DNA of 64,000 nucleotides from Prochlorococcus marinus XMU1410 (GCF_017696085.1 NZ_JAAORH010000001.1:310001-374000), one strand, 5' to 3'; counted from the first letter of the stretch, positions 1 to 14,196 are shown. The notes: generated by a model from the sequence alone, not told the origin. Program-made: numbers and translations.

Positions 1-1019
1 CCATAAGTTTTTTCTCCCATAAGTATTGATCTTTCATTATCCTGTAAAGATCCAGCAAGTATTTCACTAGCACTCGCAGTACCTTTATTTACTAGGGTTA
101 CCATTGGTCCATCAAAAGATGTCTTCTTTTGAGAAATTATTGCATCTTTGATCCCATCTCTATTTTTTGTCTCTACAACAGGTTTCTCATTTAATAATGA
201 GTCTGCAACTGCTATTCCTGAGCTTACCAGTCCACCTGAATTATTTCTAATATCCAAAATCAAACCCTCAACCTCTTTCTCTTTTAACTCTTGAAGTGCC
301 TCTTCAACTTTTTTGGGTACGCTTTCGCTGAATTGAGTAATCCTTAAATATCCTATTGTGTGAGAATCGTCTCTTAATCTTTTTGTTCTAACTGGTCTAA
401 GATCTACTGATCTCCTCTCTAGGTCTACTTCCCTAATTTCTCCCGATTCCGAAGATATTTCAATCAGAACTTTAGTTCCTGATTCACCTCTTAATTTAGA
501 AGCAGTATTTGCAAGGCCTAATTCTTTTGATGAAATTCCATCTACTTTTTCTATAAAGTCTCCGGTAACTATTCCCGCTTCTTCAGCTGGGGAACCACCA
601 AGAGTAGAGATAACCTTAACTTTATTGTCATCATCTTCACCTAATTGAAGCCCAACACCGTTAATCTCACTTCCAAAATTACTTGATTTTAGGAGTTCAT
701 AATCTTTTGGGCGTAAAATTCTTGTATATGGATCTTCTAGAGGTCTTAACATGTCTTCAATTGCAGAATAAGCCTCTTCAGTTGTTTCAATTTGTTTCTG
801 TAATGTTTTTTGTCTAATTCTCTTCCATTGTATTTCTTCAAACTTTTCTGGGTCATAAAAGCCCTCATTAACCAAGGTCCAAGCGTCAAGTACTAATTGC
901 TTGCTATCACTAAGAGCATCCACTCTTTCAATCAACAAAAGATTGATAGAAAATACGATGATCATTAATGCAGTGACCAAAGTTTTGAATGTTAAAAGTT
1001 TGTTAAAAGATGAATTCAT
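1..1019 (-). CDS. ctpA: C-terminal processing protease (CtpA-type), 3' end cut by the window edge
   Basis: Serine protease of the S41/Tsp family. In cyanobacteria such enzymes in the lumen or periplasm trim the C-terminus of the photosystem II D1 precursor. The ATG is at 1017-1019 and is followed by a hydrophobic segment acting as signal or anchor (VTALMIIVFSINLLLI). A central PDZ-like region follows. Near the window edge lie the catalytic Ser motif (KGTASASEILAG, about 60-90) and the downstream GEKTYG lysine motif, so the Ser-Lys dyad is intact. The C-terminal end lies outside the window. It is divergent from petB, sharing a short promoter region. The family is clear; which Ctp paralogue it is remains an inference. 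Confidence 0.88.
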   Translation of the reverse strand, partial: MNSSFNKLLTFKTLVTALMIIVFSINLLLIERVDALSDSKQLVLDAWTLVNEGFYDPEKFEEIQWKRIRQKTLQKQIETTEEAYSAIEDMLRPLEDPYTRILRPKDYELLKSSNFGSEINGVGLQLGEDDDNKVKVISTLGGSPAEEAGIVTGDFIEKVDGISSKELGLANTASKLRGESGTKVLIEISSESGEIREVDLERRSVDLRPVRTKRLRDDSHTIGYLRITQFSESVPKKVEEALQELKEKEVEGLILDIRNNSGGLVSSGIAVADSLLNEKPVVETKNRDGIKDAIISQKKTSFDGPMVTLVNKGTASASEILAGSLQDNERSILMGEKTY

Positions 1020-1090
1020 TGGGTTAAGTGTTAACACCAAGTATAAGAATTTTAAGTAAGCTCTTTATATCAAAGCTAATTTTTTTTTGG

Positions 1091-1747
1091 ATGGCGAATT
1101 CTTCATCTGTTTATGACTGGTTTCAAGAAAGACTTGAAATTCAAGACATAACTGACGACGTTACTTCCAAGTACGTACCCCCTCACGTAAATATTTTTTA
1201 TTGTTTAGGTGGCATAACTTTAGTATGCTTCCTAATTCAATTTGCAACAGGTTTTGCAATGACTTTTTACTATAAGCCAACAGTTACTCAAGCTTATAGC
1301 TCAGTAAGTTATTTGATGACTGATGTAAGTTTTGGATGGTTAATAAGATCTGTCCACCGATGGAGTGCATCAATGATGGTGTTAATGTTGATTCTTCATG
1401 TTTTTAGAGTTTATCTTACCGGTGGTTTTAAAAGGCCAAGAGAATTAACTTGGGTTACAGGCGTTGTAATGGCAGTTATAACTGTTGCTTTTGGAGTAAC
1501 AGGTTACTCTCTCCCTTGGGATCAAGTGGGTTATTGGGCAGTCAAAATTGTTTCAGGTGTCCCTGCTGCAATTCCAGTGATTGGTGATTTTATGGTTGAA
1601 CTACTTAGAGGGGGAGAAAGTGTTGGACAATCAACTCTTACAAGGTTCTATAGTCTCCATACTTTCGTCTTGCCTTGGTCATTGGCAGTTTTCATGTTGA
1701 TGCACTTTTTAATGATTCGTAAACAGGGTATTTCAGGTCCTTTATAA
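1091..1747 (+). CDS. petB: Cytochrome b6 (cytochrome b6f complex)
   Basis: Transmembrane core subunit of the cytochrome b6f complex, carrying the two b hemes between plastoquinol and plastocyanin. The start at 1091 gives 218 residues, close to the usual 215-222, and begins [18 protein letters not shown]. An upstream in-frame ATG at 1028 would add 21 residues that the family lacks. Heme histidines are visible in [33 protein letters not shown] and [12 protein letters not shown]. The cysteine in NIFYCLGG is the covalent site of heme c-n. The C-terminus KQGISGPL is typical. petD follows after 35 bases, as one transcription unit. Confidence 0.97.
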   Translation: MANSSSVYDWFQERLEIQDITDDVTSKYVPPHVNIFYCLGGITLVCFLIQFATGFAMTFYYKPTVTQAYSSVSYLMTDVSFGWLIRSVHRWSASMMVLMLILHVFRVYLTGGFKRPRELTWVTGVVMAVITVAFGVTGYSLPWDQVGYWAVKIVSGVPAAIPVIGDFMVELLRGGESVGQSTLTRFYSLHTFVLPWSLAVFMLMHFLMIRKQGISGPL

Positions 1748-1782
1748 ACTCTTATACTTAAATTATTATTTAGTTTTTCAAT

Positions 1783-2265
1783 ATGTCTACCTTAAAAAAA
1801 CCAGATTTATCTGATCCAAAATTAAGAGCAAAACTTGCTAAAGGTATGGGTCATAATTATTATGGTGAGCCTGCTTGGCCAAATGATTTACTATATATAT
1901 TCCCGGTAGTTATATTAGGTACTATCGCCTGCGTAGTTGGACTAGCAGTTCTTGATCCTGCAATGCTAGGAGACAAGGCAAATCCATTCGCCACCCCCTT
2001 AGAAATCCTCCCTGAATGGTACCTGTATCCAGTTTTTCAAATACTTAGAGTAGTTCCTAATAAACTTTTGGGTATCGCACTTCAAACCTTAATTCCACTT
2101 GGACTTATGGTTTTACCCTTTATTGAAAACGTTAATAAATTTTCTAATCCATTTAGAAGACCAATAGCAATGTCCGTTTTCTTGTTCGGAACTTTTCTAA
2201 CTATATACCTTGGAATTGGAGCATGTTTGCCAATTGATAAATCATTAACCTTGGGATTATTTTAG
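1783..2265 (+). CDS. petD: Cytochrome b6f complex subunit IV
   Basis: Seventeen-kDa membrane subunit that completes the b-type core and the quinol oxidation site of cytochrome b6f. It has 160 residues, the standard length, and starts [20 protein letters not shown]. The [13 protein letters not shown] segment contains the conserved PEWY motif of the Qo site. Three membrane segments are visible (about 37-57, 95-115, 128-148). It is cotranscribed with petB and converges with the invertase gene, the two stop codons being only a few bases apart. Confidence 0.97.
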   Translation: MSTLKKPDLSDPKLRAKLAKGMGHNYYGEPAWPNDLLYIFPVVILGTIACVVGLAVLDPAMLGDKANPFATPLEILPEWYLYPVFQILRVVPNKLLGIALQTLIPLGLMVLPFIENVNKFSNPFRRPIAMSVFLFGTFLTIYLGIGACLPIDKSLTLGLF

Positions 2266-2267
2266 GC

Positions 2268-3707
2268 CTAAATTTTAAACATATCTAGATCATTATTCTC
2301 ATTTCTTAGAAAATGATTCATTAATAAAAATCCAACAATTGTCCAAGTTTGATATGTCCTTGATTGTTGTCCAACCCAAGTACCTGTAGGACCATCAAAA
2401 TATTCTGCCCATTCTTGCTTAGGTAATTGATTAAGTTGACACCAATATGATTCCTCTATTAGAGATTTCATTTCTTCCATAAGAATCACGTCATCAGAAC
2501 CATAATTTTTTTGATGCAATAGAACAGCTGCACCAAAAAACCAAAGTAAACTTGGCCAATGACCACCGTTATGGTAACTCCAAGGCCAATTCTTTGGATC
2601 TGATCCAGTTTTATTTTGCCATTCTTCGACATCCATATGTGGATGACAAATTCTCATAGGCATTTGAGCCATAAGATGCTGCCTATTATGTAAAACTAAT
2701 CTAAATAAAGCTCTTTGCTCTTCAGGAGGCAGTACTCCGAACATACATGCTAAAGAATTTCCTAAACTGTAAAATCGAAAGTCAGGCCTTCCAGTTCTAA
2801 TATTTCCTATTAAGTATCCTCCTCTATTCTCTAACCAATCTTGTAGCCATGATGGAACTACTTGAGGTTGAACGTTAAATTCATTGAAGTGTTGATCATC
2901 ACCATACTGCTCAGTTGGCCTTCTTCTTAAAGTTTGCATTGTTTGGCTGGTAACCCAATAGTGTTTTAAAAGAAAACTTCCTAAATCCTTAACCCATTGA
3001 TTTGTAAGGATAAGTCTTTGGTCTAAAAGTCTACTGACATGATCTGCTCTACTTAATTCCATTAACTTTATACAACTTTTTAAACATCCATGGAGTAAGA
3101 CTTCAACTTCTAGAGGTGCTCCCCATACATCCATTGGTCTATCAATCATAAATGCGCAATCTGGAACGAAAAGTACTGGAGTCCCCTCAAATGTAGGATG
3201 TAGAACTAGATCTAGTAGAAGTTGAATTCCTCTTTGAACGCTTTGACTTTTTCCGAAGGCATAATCGCCACTTTTATTTACATAATACCAACACAAAATT
3301 GGCCACCATAAACTTGCATCAGCTGAAGTAATCCTCCCTATTGATCTCTGACCATAGTCTCCAATGAGTTTTCCATTTTCTTCAACGAAACTAGTAGGAA
3401 ATACGCCACGTGTTTGATAATTAGTGCTTTGTAACTCAAGGCAAACACTTAGGAACTTTTTGACAATTTCATACCGTTTTTGGGTAATGAGGTAAATCAT
3501 TACAGGAACGTTGTCTCTTAAAAATATTTCCCCATAATTTAATTTTTTATTTTTTGTTGGGTGTTCTAGTGCAGCAACGCTTCCCACTAACTCGCCTGAT
3601 ATTTCAACTAAAGTCTTTTCGAAGTGTTTTTTTGCATTTGTTACGATTTTCTCCTCATCAGAACTTGGTCTTACTCTTAAATTTTTTTGACTAAATCTTT
3701 CTGCCAT
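2268..3707 (-). CDS. Neutral/alkaline invertase-like glycoside hydrolase (GH100)
   Basis: Predicted cytosolic invertase that would split sucrose into glucose and fructose. The 479-residue length and aromatic-rich (alpha/alpha) barrel character match GH100, for example SIGRITSADASLWWPILC, WSYHNGGHWPSLLWFFG and PTGTWVGQQSRTYQTWT. No signal peptide is visible, which fits a cytoplasmic enzyme. The start MAERFSQKN is the first ATG and leaves a long spacer to the rRNA leader. Sucrose or glucosylglycerate-type solutes are used by Prochlorococcus, so the likely job is turnover of a sucrose pool. Exact substrate preference is not visible. Confidence 0.82.
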   Translation of the reverse strand: MAERFSQKNLRVRPSSDEEKIVTNAKKHFEKTLVEISGELVGSVAALEHPTKNKKLNYGEIFLRDNVPVMIYLITQKRYEIVKKFLSVCLELQSTNYQTRGVFPTSFVEENGKLIGDYGQRSIGRITSADASLWWPILCWYYVNKSGDYAFGKSQSVQRGIQLLLDLVLHPTFEGTPVLFVPDCAFMIDRPMDVWGAPLEVEVLLHGCLKSCIKLMELSRADHVSRLLDQRLILTNQWVKDLGSFLLKHYWVTSQTMQTLRRRPTEQYGDDQHFNEFNVQPQVVPSWLQDWLENRGGYLIGNIRTGRPDFRFYSLGNSLACMFGVLPPEEQRALFRLVLHNRQHLMAQMPMRICHPHMDVEEWQNKTGSDPKNWPWSYHNGGHWPSLLWFFGAAVLLHQKNYGSDDVILMEEMKSLIEESYWCQLNQLPKQEWAEYFDGPTGTWVGQQSRTYQTWTIVGFLLMNHFLRNENNDLDMFKI

Positions 3708-4310
3708 TTCATTTATATCCCTTTATTTAAGCCTAGTTGTTTAATGAGACTTTGATCAAATAAAAAATTAATAAAAAATTTTTGTATAAAAGGTTGCACA
3801 ATTACAGTCGGATGGTTTAGTATTTTCTTCTGGGCAGAAATATACTTTTTGCATTATTCAGGAAATTATCTTAAATCTAATTTTTGGTAAATTAATGAAT
3901 TTTTTGGAGATTTGATTTCGATCATTATTTTCAGCCAGAAGAAGGTTCTTACCTTCGAAATGAGTTGATCACTTGTTGTTTAACTCTGCACCTAGAAAAT
4001 TTAAAAAACTTAGGAACTGATGCTTTTATTGCGTCAAGAACAACTAAATTCTTTTTAGTTATTTCAAGATGTATATGCAATAAAGGTGTGAGGTCCCGTC
4101 AAGAATATATAAAAATGTCATCAATTGCTAACTTTTAGCTTTGATGCAAACGGATCTGAGATCTTGGAAAGTCACTTTAAAAATACTTTTAATGTGCACT
4201 CAATGTAATCCTTAAAATTTAAGGAGGCTGAAACTAAATTCAAAAACTGAAGTTTTTATTTGGATAAAGCAATTCAATTTGAGTAGATTTATCTACAAAA
4301 GGATTTGAAC
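3708..4310. other. Long AT-rich leader/intergenic region upstream of the rRNA operon
   Basis: About 600 bases separate the invertase start from the 16S gene. The region should hold the rRNA promoter and leader. No convincing -35/-10 pair stands out. TATAAA at about 3785-3790 is the best -10-like hexamer, but it has no good -35. A start-less open frame occupies 3899-4138 and is listed separately. No tRNA or repeat was recognised here. Confidence 0.5.
3899..4138 (+). other. Open frame without a standard start codon in the rRNA leader (possible gene remnant)
   Basis: An uninterrupted frame of 79 codons follows a TGA at 3896 and ends with TAG at 4136-4138. Its translation looks protein-like (DFDHYFQPEEGSYLRNELI, then TDAFIASRTTKFFLVISRC), but there is no ATG or GTG before the middle of the frame. 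The earliest usable codons are ATT at 3899 or TTG at 3965. No ribosome binding site is evident. I do not recognise a family. It could be the 3' part of a decayed gene, a gene with an unusual start, or chance. Confidence 0.25.
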
Positions 4311-5795
<1,485 letters not shown>

Positions 5796-5920
5796 CAGGG
5801 AGACAACAAAATGTTTAATATTATTATTTTGTCACCTTAGGTCGATCGGTATCTCACGTTCTTAATTTATTAAGAATTTCATTTCCTAAGTTTTTCTAGG
5901 TCACACCCATTATTTTTCCT

Positions 5921-5994
<74 letters not shown>

Positions 5995-6006
5995 TATCTC
6001 TATGTT

Positions 6007-6079
6007 GGGGGTATAGCTCAGTTGGTAGAGCGCCTGCTTTGCAAGCAGGATGTCAGCGGTTCGAGTCCGCTTACCTCCA
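6007..6079 (+). tRNA. trnA-TGC: tRNA-Ala (anticodon TGC)
   Basis: A 73-nt cloverleaf 12 bases after tRNA-Ile. The acceptor is GGGGGTA/TACCTCC, with one G-U-type pair, and the anticodon loop is TTTGCAA. The T-arm is GCGGTTCGAGTCCGC. CCA is not encoded. It is processed from the rRNA precursor. Confidence 0.97.
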
Positions 6080-6337
6080 CTGATTACCACCTCTTCCATA
6101 ACCGGTAGAAAGGAAATGTTTTGAGTTGTGATCATCATTCTGAACGAATCTAGCTTCCTAATGAAATTATTAAGATGCTGGACTCATTGAATTAATTTCA
6201 TTGTTTTCAGAGAACCTTGACAACTGCATAGATTATTTTTAAAGACAATAAGCATCTTTAATGATGCAGATTTATTATTTGTGCGAATGCATTAATAACA
6301 ATTCTATTAAGCTGATGCTTCAATTTTTGAAGTTATT

Positions 6338-9212
<2,875 letters not shown>

Positions 9213-9274
9213 AATAAACTTAATTTATTGTTTTTAATATATAATTTTCTATGCAGTTCTCAAGGTTCACACTA

Positions 9275-9392
9275 TCCTGGTGTTCATGGCGATGTGGAAC
9301 CACTCCGATCCATCTCGAACTCGGTTGTGAAACGCATCAGCGGCGAAAATATTTAGGGGGTAGCCCCTTGAGAAAATAGCTCAATGCCAGGT
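9275..9392 (+). rRNA. rrf: 5S ribosomal RNA
   Basis: About 118 nt with pairing ends TCCTGG/CCAGGT-type. It contains the conserved AACCACTCCGATCCATCTCG and CGAACTCGGTTGTGAAAC segments. It lies about 60 bases after the 23S gene and is followed directly by the operon terminator. Confidence 0.95.
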
Positions 9393-9402
9393 AAAAATAT
9401 TT

Positions 9403-9437
9403 AAAAGGGTTTACTCTTTATGAGTAAACCCTTTTTT
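9403..9437 (+). terminator. Rho-independent terminator of the rRNA operon (probably bidirectional)
   Basis: The inverted repeat AAAAGGGTTTACTC / GAGTAAACCCTTTT forms a 14-bp stem with a very short loop, followed by a T run on the plus strand. The opposite strand also ends in a T run, so it can serve the convergent mutM gene, whose stop codon it overlaps. Confidence 0.88.
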
Positions 9438-10314
9438 ATTTTTGGCATTTCGGACACCAATGGGTACTTCTTCCAGTAATTTTTTGTCTTTCAATTAAAT
9501 TTCCACATTTACGACATTCTTTTCCAGTTCTCCTATAGACATTTGTCTGTAAACCAAAATTCCCATTTTCGCCTTCCAAGTCCCTAAAATCACTAAATGT
9601 AGTACCCCCAGAACCTATACTTTTTTTTAATACATTTACAATTGATTCTTTGAGCTTTATTAACTCATTCTTTTTTATTGTTCGAGCTTCCCTAAAAGGG
9701 GAGATGCCAGCAGAGTATAAACTTTCATCAGCATAAATATTACCTATACCTGCCACTATTGTTTGATCTAATAAAATAGCTTTTATTGATTTTGTTCTTT
9801 TTGAAATAACTTTCTTAAGGTAATTTGCATCAAAGTCTTTAGAAAATGGTTCTGGTCCTAATGAACCTAATCCTTTTATTATTTTGTTAAGCGATAGGTC
9901 TTTATTAATCCACCACATTTGGCCAAAACTTCTTACGTCAATATACCTAAGCTCATTATTATTTTTATCGAAAAATCTTATTCTTGTATGTTTACAGGGA
10001 TGACTTGAGTTTTCAATAAATTTAAAATATCCAGTCATTCTTAGATGAACTACAAGAAATCCGTTATTTTTTGAATTTTCTACAAGAAATTGGGCATTCT
10101 CATTTTGAACTTCTTTTAATTCAGCTATTAAATATTTTCCTCTTCTATCCCATTTATAAATAAGTGAGTTCAGAAGTCCTTTAATGAATTCTTCTTTGTT
10201 TATTGGGAATGCAACAGTTGAATCCCTACAGACTTCTACTTTTTTAATAATAAAGTTATTAAGTTTTTGCTCTAAACCTCTGCGAACTGTCTCTACTTCT
10301 GGTAATTCAGGCAA
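9436..10314 (-). CDS. mutM: Formamidopyrimidine-DNA glycosylase
   Basis: Base-excision repair enzyme that removes 8-oxoguanine and formamidopyrimidines and nicks the DNA by beta/delta elimination. The N-terminus [14 protein letters not shown] includes the catalytic Pro2 and Glu3. The C-terminal zinc finger has CRKCGN...CPKC cysteines. A conserved DNA-binding lysine region lies near residue 60 ([10 protein letters not shown]), and the helix-two-turn-helix contains GIGNIYADE. It has 292 residues, near the family norm of about 270-290. psaE lies 4 bases upstream on the same strand, so the two are probably cotranscribed. That fits light-linked oxidative damage, which is an inference. Confidence 0.96.
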   Translation of the reverse strand: MPELPEVETVRRGLEQKLNNFIIKKVEVCRDSTVAFPINKEEFIKGLLNSLIYKWDRRGKYLIAELKEVQNENAQFLVENSKNNGFLVVHLRMTGYFKFIENSSHPCKHTRIRFFDKNNNELRYIDVRSFGQMWWINKDLSLNKIIKGLGSLGPEPFSKDFDANYLKKVISKRTKSIKAILLDQTIVAGIGNIYADESLYSAGISPFREARTIKKNELIKLKESIVNVLKKSIGSGGTTFSDFRDLEGENGNFGLQTNVYRRTGKECRKCGNLIERQKITGRSTHWCPKCQK

Positions 10315-10318
10315 TTAT

Positions 10319-10528
10319 TTAAGCTTTCTCTAATTCACTCTCAGCGAAATTATTTGTATTTGCTCCACCATCAGTTCCGCTTATCCCAGCGTAATTTACT
10401 TTATCGAATCTGACTACGCAGTTATATTTAATGCCTGAGGTATCAACTGAAGCAACTTTACCGATTTCATTATACCAATATGATTCTGGTCTTTTTACTC
10501 TTACGAGATCTCCTCTTGAAATAGCCAT
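10319..10528 (-). CDS. psaE: Photosystem I reaction centre subunit IV
   Basis: Small stromal-side subunit of photosystem I with an SH3-like fold, involved in ferredoxin docking and cyclic flow. It has 69 residues and starts [20 protein letters not shown]. The conserved core is visible ([39 protein letters not shown]). It is the first gene of the psaE-mutM pair. A TATTCT hexamer about 30 bases upstream of the start could be the -10. Confidence 0.96.
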   Translation of the reverse strand: MAISRGDLVRVKRPESYWYNEIGKVASVDTSGIKYNCVVRFDKVNYAGISGTDGGANTNNFAESELEKA

Positions 10529-10607
10529 TACTATTAATTTAACTTTTTGTAGAATAACTCATCATTAATATTCTTAGACAAATTATTCACACATATTAAT
10601 TAAAGTT

Positions 10608-11372
10608 TTAACAAAAATCATTTATTAAATTATTTTCGAATTCTTCTTTAACAGGCTTACTTCCCATCCATTTTCTGCCAGGTATTCTTACATCTAATTC
10701 ATCTTTATCACAATTTATTGAAATAATCAGTTTTTTATTTTCTTGATTTAGAACGTTTAAAACTTTTCTACCTTTAATATCTTTATATGATTTACTTTGG
10801 ATAATTATAGGACCATAAATTTTTTTATCTAACTCAATTAAGTCATTATTGTTTTTATTTGTTTCATATTTTTCTGAATTAATTGTGTTCTTTTTTCTTA
10901 TTATGAGCTTTTGACCAATTTTTACTGAATCAGGATTATTGATATTATTAATCTCTATCAGTTCTTTTACTTTTAAATTATATTTGGTAGATATGTCAGT
11001 AAGATTTTCACCAGTTTGAACAATATGATAATTTTTAATTAAATCTGATTGTTTTGTGAGATTTTCAGAAGATTCGGAGATAATAAGATTTTGGCCAACA
11101 AAGATATAATTTTCATCTTTTAAGTTATTCAATTTAATAATTAAATCTTTATTAATTGAATAGAATTTTGAAATACTTGATATTGTATCTCCACTTTTTA
11201 CAATATGAATTTTTTTTATTTCAGTTTTTTCTTCAGTAATTGATTCTTTTCTAGCAATATTCTCAATTTTATTTTTTGATGAAAATATTTTTTCTTCTGA
11301 TTTTATCAATGATTGATTAAAAATATTAATAAATATGGCAATTACTAAAAATGCAAATTTCATAAAACTCAC
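10608..11372 (-). CDS. Exported protein with two LysM domains
   Basis: Likely binds peptidoglycan in the periplasm. The first 25 residues form a signal peptide (KFAFLVIAIFINIFNQSLI). Two LysM repeats follow, at about 52-97 (HIVKSGDTISSISKFYS) and 114-158 (YHIVQTGENLTDISTKYN), each with the typical GxNLxI end. The C-terminal 95 residues form a separate region without a recognised catalytic motif, ending PGRKWMGSKPVKEEF with a final Cys. It lies between psaE and the aldehyde dehydrogenase, both on the same strand. Function beyond wall binding is unknown. Confidence 0.8.
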   Translation of the reverse strand: MSFMKFAFLVIAIFINIFNQSLIKSEEKIFSSKNKIENIARKESITEEKTEIKKIHIVKSGDTISSISKFYSINKDLIIKLNNLKDENYIFVGQNLIISESSENLTKQSDLIKNYHIVQTGENLTDISTKYNLKVKELIEINNINNPDSVKIGQKLIIRKKNTINSEKYETNKNNNDLIELDKKIYGPIIIQSKSYKDIKGRKVLNVLNQENKKLIISINCDKDELDVRIPGRKWMGSKPVKEEFENNLINDFC

Positions 11373-11435
11373 TATTTATTTAAAGATAATCTTTAAATTT
11401 AAAATCGCTAGGTTTTTGAAAACAATTTAAGTAAT

Positions 11436-12827
11436 TTAAACCTGAAAAATAAACTTTAAAAATTTCTTTACTCTTTCATAGGGGGGATACCGCAGATTTG
11501 AATCAAATAAAAAACCTTTAAAAGTAATAGATTTTTGATTTGAAAAATTTCGAAAACCTTCTTCTCCATGAAATTTACCAATACCACTTTGTCCAACGCC
11601 TCCAAACGGTAAATTTGGAATAAGGACTGGTAACATCACATCATTTATACAAATTGTTCCAGAGCTGGTTACTTTTGAAATATGATTATGGATTTTTTTA
11701 TTGCCTCCAAATAAGTAGATTGCTAAGGGTTTTGATGTTTGACTAATCTTTTTTAAAGCTGATTCCTTATCATTAATTCCAATTACAGGAAGTAGTGAAC
11801 TGAATAATTCTTTCTGCAAAATATTTGTTTCATTTAATTTAGTTCTCAAAATTGTAGGAGATATTTTCAACTTTTTTTTACTAAAAGTCCCCCCAAATAA
11901 AATTCTTTTTTCTTTTTGATATTGTTTGAGAATTTCTACAGTTGATGTAAATTGTTTTTTCTCCAATTTTGATAGGTTTTCGGAAATAATTGGATTATCT
12001 CCGTAAAAACTTACTATGTATTTCTTTAATTTTTCTATAAAAATATTTTCAATTTCTTTATCTACAAAGATATGATTCGGAGCCATGCAGGATTGACCAG
12101 AATTAAAAAATTTACCCCAAACAATTCTTTTTGCAGCCACTTCTAAATTTGCATTCTTGAAAACAATTACAGGATTTGTTCCGCTTAACTCAAGAGTTAA
12201 TGGAGTTAAGTTTTTTGAAGCTAATTTCATTATAGATTTTCCAGTTTCAGTACTTCCTGTAAAAAAAATGTGGTCAAAATTTTGTTCAATTAATTTTAAT
12301 GATTGTTTATTATCACCCTCTACTGTAATTAGGACATCTTTACGGAAATATTTGGAAGTAAGCTTTTTAATAAGTTTTGAGGTCGCAGGACATTTCTCTG
12401 ATGGTTTTATAACTGCAGTATTTCCTGCTGAGAAAATATTTACCAATGGCTTTAAAATATAAAGTAATGGATAATTATAAGGACCAATAATTAAGACACA
12501 CCCAAGAGGTTCATAAATAACTTTGGAGGATGATGGAAAAAGATAAAAAGGGGTATCAATCTTTTTTGGTCGCATCCAAGAATTGAGTTTCTTTTTTATA
12601 AGTGAAATTTCTTCTTTCACTAAAAGGATTTCTGAAAGCCCTTCAATTTCAGATTTGCCGAGATCAACAAAAAGTGATTTAATAATCTCTTTTTTATTTT
12701 CGTCCAAAAGTTTAGAAACTATATTGATATGATGAATCCGCCATTTTATATCTTCAGTTTTACCAGTGAGAACTGTATTTTTTAATTTATAGATGTCTTC
12801 TAAATGAAATTTATCAGAAATTTTCAT
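11436..12827 (-). CDS. Aldehyde dehydrogenase family protein (class 3 / fatty-aldehyde type)
   Basis: NAD(P)-dependent oxidation of aldehydes to acids. It has 463 residues, shorter than the 490-500 of class 1/2 enzymes but typical of class 3 enzymes. The cofactor loop is FFTGSTETGKSIM, the general base Glu is in TLELSGTNPVIV and the catalytic Cys is in NSGQSCMAPNH. The C-terminal region ends with hydrophobic and basic residues (GFLFDSNLRYPPYERVKKF), as in membrane-associated fatty-aldehyde dehydrogenases. It may detoxify fatty aldehydes; the substrate is inferred from class only. Confidence 0.88.
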   Translation of the reverse strand: MKISDKFHLEDIYKLKNTVLTGKTEDIKWRIHHINIVSKLLDENKKEIIKSLFVDLGKSEIEGLSEILLVKEEISLIKKKLNSWMRPKKIDTPFYLFPSSSKVIYEPLGCVLIIGPYNYPLLYILKPLVNIFSAGNTAVIKPSEKCPATSKLIKKLTSKYFRKDVLITVEGDNKQSLKLIEQNFDHIFFTGSTETGKSIMKLASKNLTPLTLELSGTNPVIVFKNANLEVAAKRIVWGKFFNSGQSCMAPNHIFVDKEIENIFIEKLKKYIVSFYGDNPIISENLSKLEKKQFTSTVEILKQYQKEKRILFGGTFSKKKLKISPTILRTKLNETNILQKELFSSLLPVIGINDKESALKKISQTSKPLAIYLFGGNKKIHNHISKVTSSGTICINDVMLPVLIPNLPFGGVGQSGIGKFHGEEGFRNFSNQKSITFKGFLFDSNLRYPPYERVKKFLKFIFQV

Positions 12828-12983
12828 TTTTTACCTTTTAATAGTATTAAATATATCAGAGGATAAATTGTAAATAACTAAGGTTTTTAGGCAGTTAAAT
12901 CAAAGCGAATGATTCATGAGAAATAATCAAATTTATTAATATTGATTTTAAAAATTCAAATTTTTCTTGGTTAGTATATTTCT

Positions 12984-13874
12984 ATGAGGGAAAATTTTTC
13001 AATTAGATTGATATCTATAAATGAAATACCAGAGGTCACAAACTGGGCAAGGCTAGAAGGATTTTCTCCTGGAATGGATGATTTATCAATTTATAGAAAT
13101 ACAGATAAACAAGGGGTATGGGTAGCTTGTCTAGACAATAATCCTATAGGCTCTATTGCATGCATAAAATATAATTCCTCGTATGGTTTTATAGGTTTAT
13201 TTATCGTTAAAAAAGAATTCCGGAATAATGGATATGGAGTGAGTTTATGGAAACATGCCCTCGAATATTTGAAAAGTGTTGATTGTATTGGTCTTGAGGC
13301 TGCTCCAGATAGATTAAATGATTACGCAAAGTGGGGGTTTAGAAAATCTTCCATTACAAATCGATGGAAATTAAATGGTTCTCAAGATTTGCCATTGAGA
13401 AATTTCTATAAAGATCAATTTCATTCTTTTAAAGTTGTCCCGAGTAATAAAATTTCTTCTGAAGCAGTCTTAATTTATGATGATCAAAGAGAACCTAGTC
13501 CCAGACCACATTTTCTAAATGACTGGTTGAAAAATTCTCATGGTAATGTCAGTGCAATTGTCGATAATAATGGGATGTGCCATGGATTTGGCAGGATAAG
13601 ACCTTGTGTATTGGAGGATAATGAGCAAGGCTGGAGAATTGGCCCTCTTTTAGCGGATACTCCACCCCTTGCTGAATTATTAATAAGGGAGTTAGTTGGT
13701 GATTTAGATGCTCAAATCTTATTGGATTGCTCTAATTTGAATCCTTATGCAAATTATCTTTTATCAAGTTTGGGATTTGAGGAAATATCAAAAACTTACA
13801 GAATGTATAAAGGCGTTCAACCTCCCTGCCCTATGAATCAAGTATATGGACTTGCCTGCTTGGAACTGGGGTGA
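12984..13874 (+). CDS. Two-domain GNAT-family acetyltransferase
   Basis: Predicted acetyl-CoA-dependent N-acetyltransferase of 296 residues. The N-terminal GNAT domain (about 1-130) has the acetyl-CoA loop region FIVKKEFRNNGYGVSLWKHA. The C-terminal domain (about 165-290) resembles the YitH/HolE-type acetyltransferase domain, with GRIRPCVLEDNEQGWRIGP and ANYLLSSLGFEEISKTYRMY. The substrate is unknown. It stands alone on the plus strand between minus-strand neighbours. The start MRENFSIRLI is the first ATG. Confidence 0.8.
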   Translation: MRENFSIRLISINEIPEVTNWARLEGFSPGMDDLSIYRNTDKQGVWVACLDNNPIGSIACIKYNSSYGFIGLFIVKKEFRNNGYGVSLWKHALEYLKSVDCIGLEAAPDRLNDYAKWGFRKSSITNRWKLNGSQDLPLRNFYKDQFHSFKVVPSNKISSEAVLIYDDQREPSPRPHFLNDWLKNSHGNVSAIVDNNGMCHGFGRIRPCVLEDNEQGWRIGPLLADTPPLAELLIRELVGDLDAQILLDCSNLNPYANYLLSSLGFEEISKTYRMYKGVQPPCPMNQVYGLACLELG

Positions 13875-13940
13875 TTTCTTTTAAAGCGCTCATTTCCCCT
13901 TTTCTTTCTGTTCTACTGAAAGAAGTTTGTTTGATTAAGA

Positions 13941-14189
13941 TTAACTTCCAGAAGGTTTCAAAATTTTTTCTACAATATCGGCGTTGATTATAGTGATCTC
14001 TCCATTGTCAATATTGGCAACTTGAAATAAGGTCCATGAATTTGGATTTCTAGCTCCTCCAATACAGTCGATAACTTGACCGACCCAATAATTTTTATCC
14101 TTTTCCTTAGTGTCTTTGCAATTTTCTTTTTTAATTGCGACATAATCACCAGGCCTAACGAAAAGAAACTCAGGAGTTGCTGAGCTCAC
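13941..14189 (-). CDS. Small conserved protein, DUF3104-like
   Basis: An 82-residue soluble protein with an SH3-like or beta-rich look (RPGDYVAIKKENC, NYWVGQVIDCIGG, WTLFQVANIDNGEITIIN). It resembles the DUF3104 family of Prochlorococcus and marine Synechococcus from memory; a profile search would confirm this. No catalytic motif is visible. Nested inverted repeats lie just upstream of its start, at 14197-14234. Confidence 0.7.
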   Translation of the reverse strand: MSSATPEFLFVRPGDYVAIKKENCKDTKEKDKNYWVGQVIDCIGGARNPNSWTLFQVANIDNGEITIINADIVEKILKPSGS

Positions 14190-14196
14190 AATAAAT

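Noticed and set aside
1028-1090. Longer N-terminus for cytochrome b6 from the ATG at 1028
   Set aside because: The 21 extra residues have no place in the family; the ATG at 1091 gives the standard protein.
12157-12462. Plus-strand frame of 101 codons
   Set aside because: It is antisense to the aldehyde dehydrogenase, which has full motifs.
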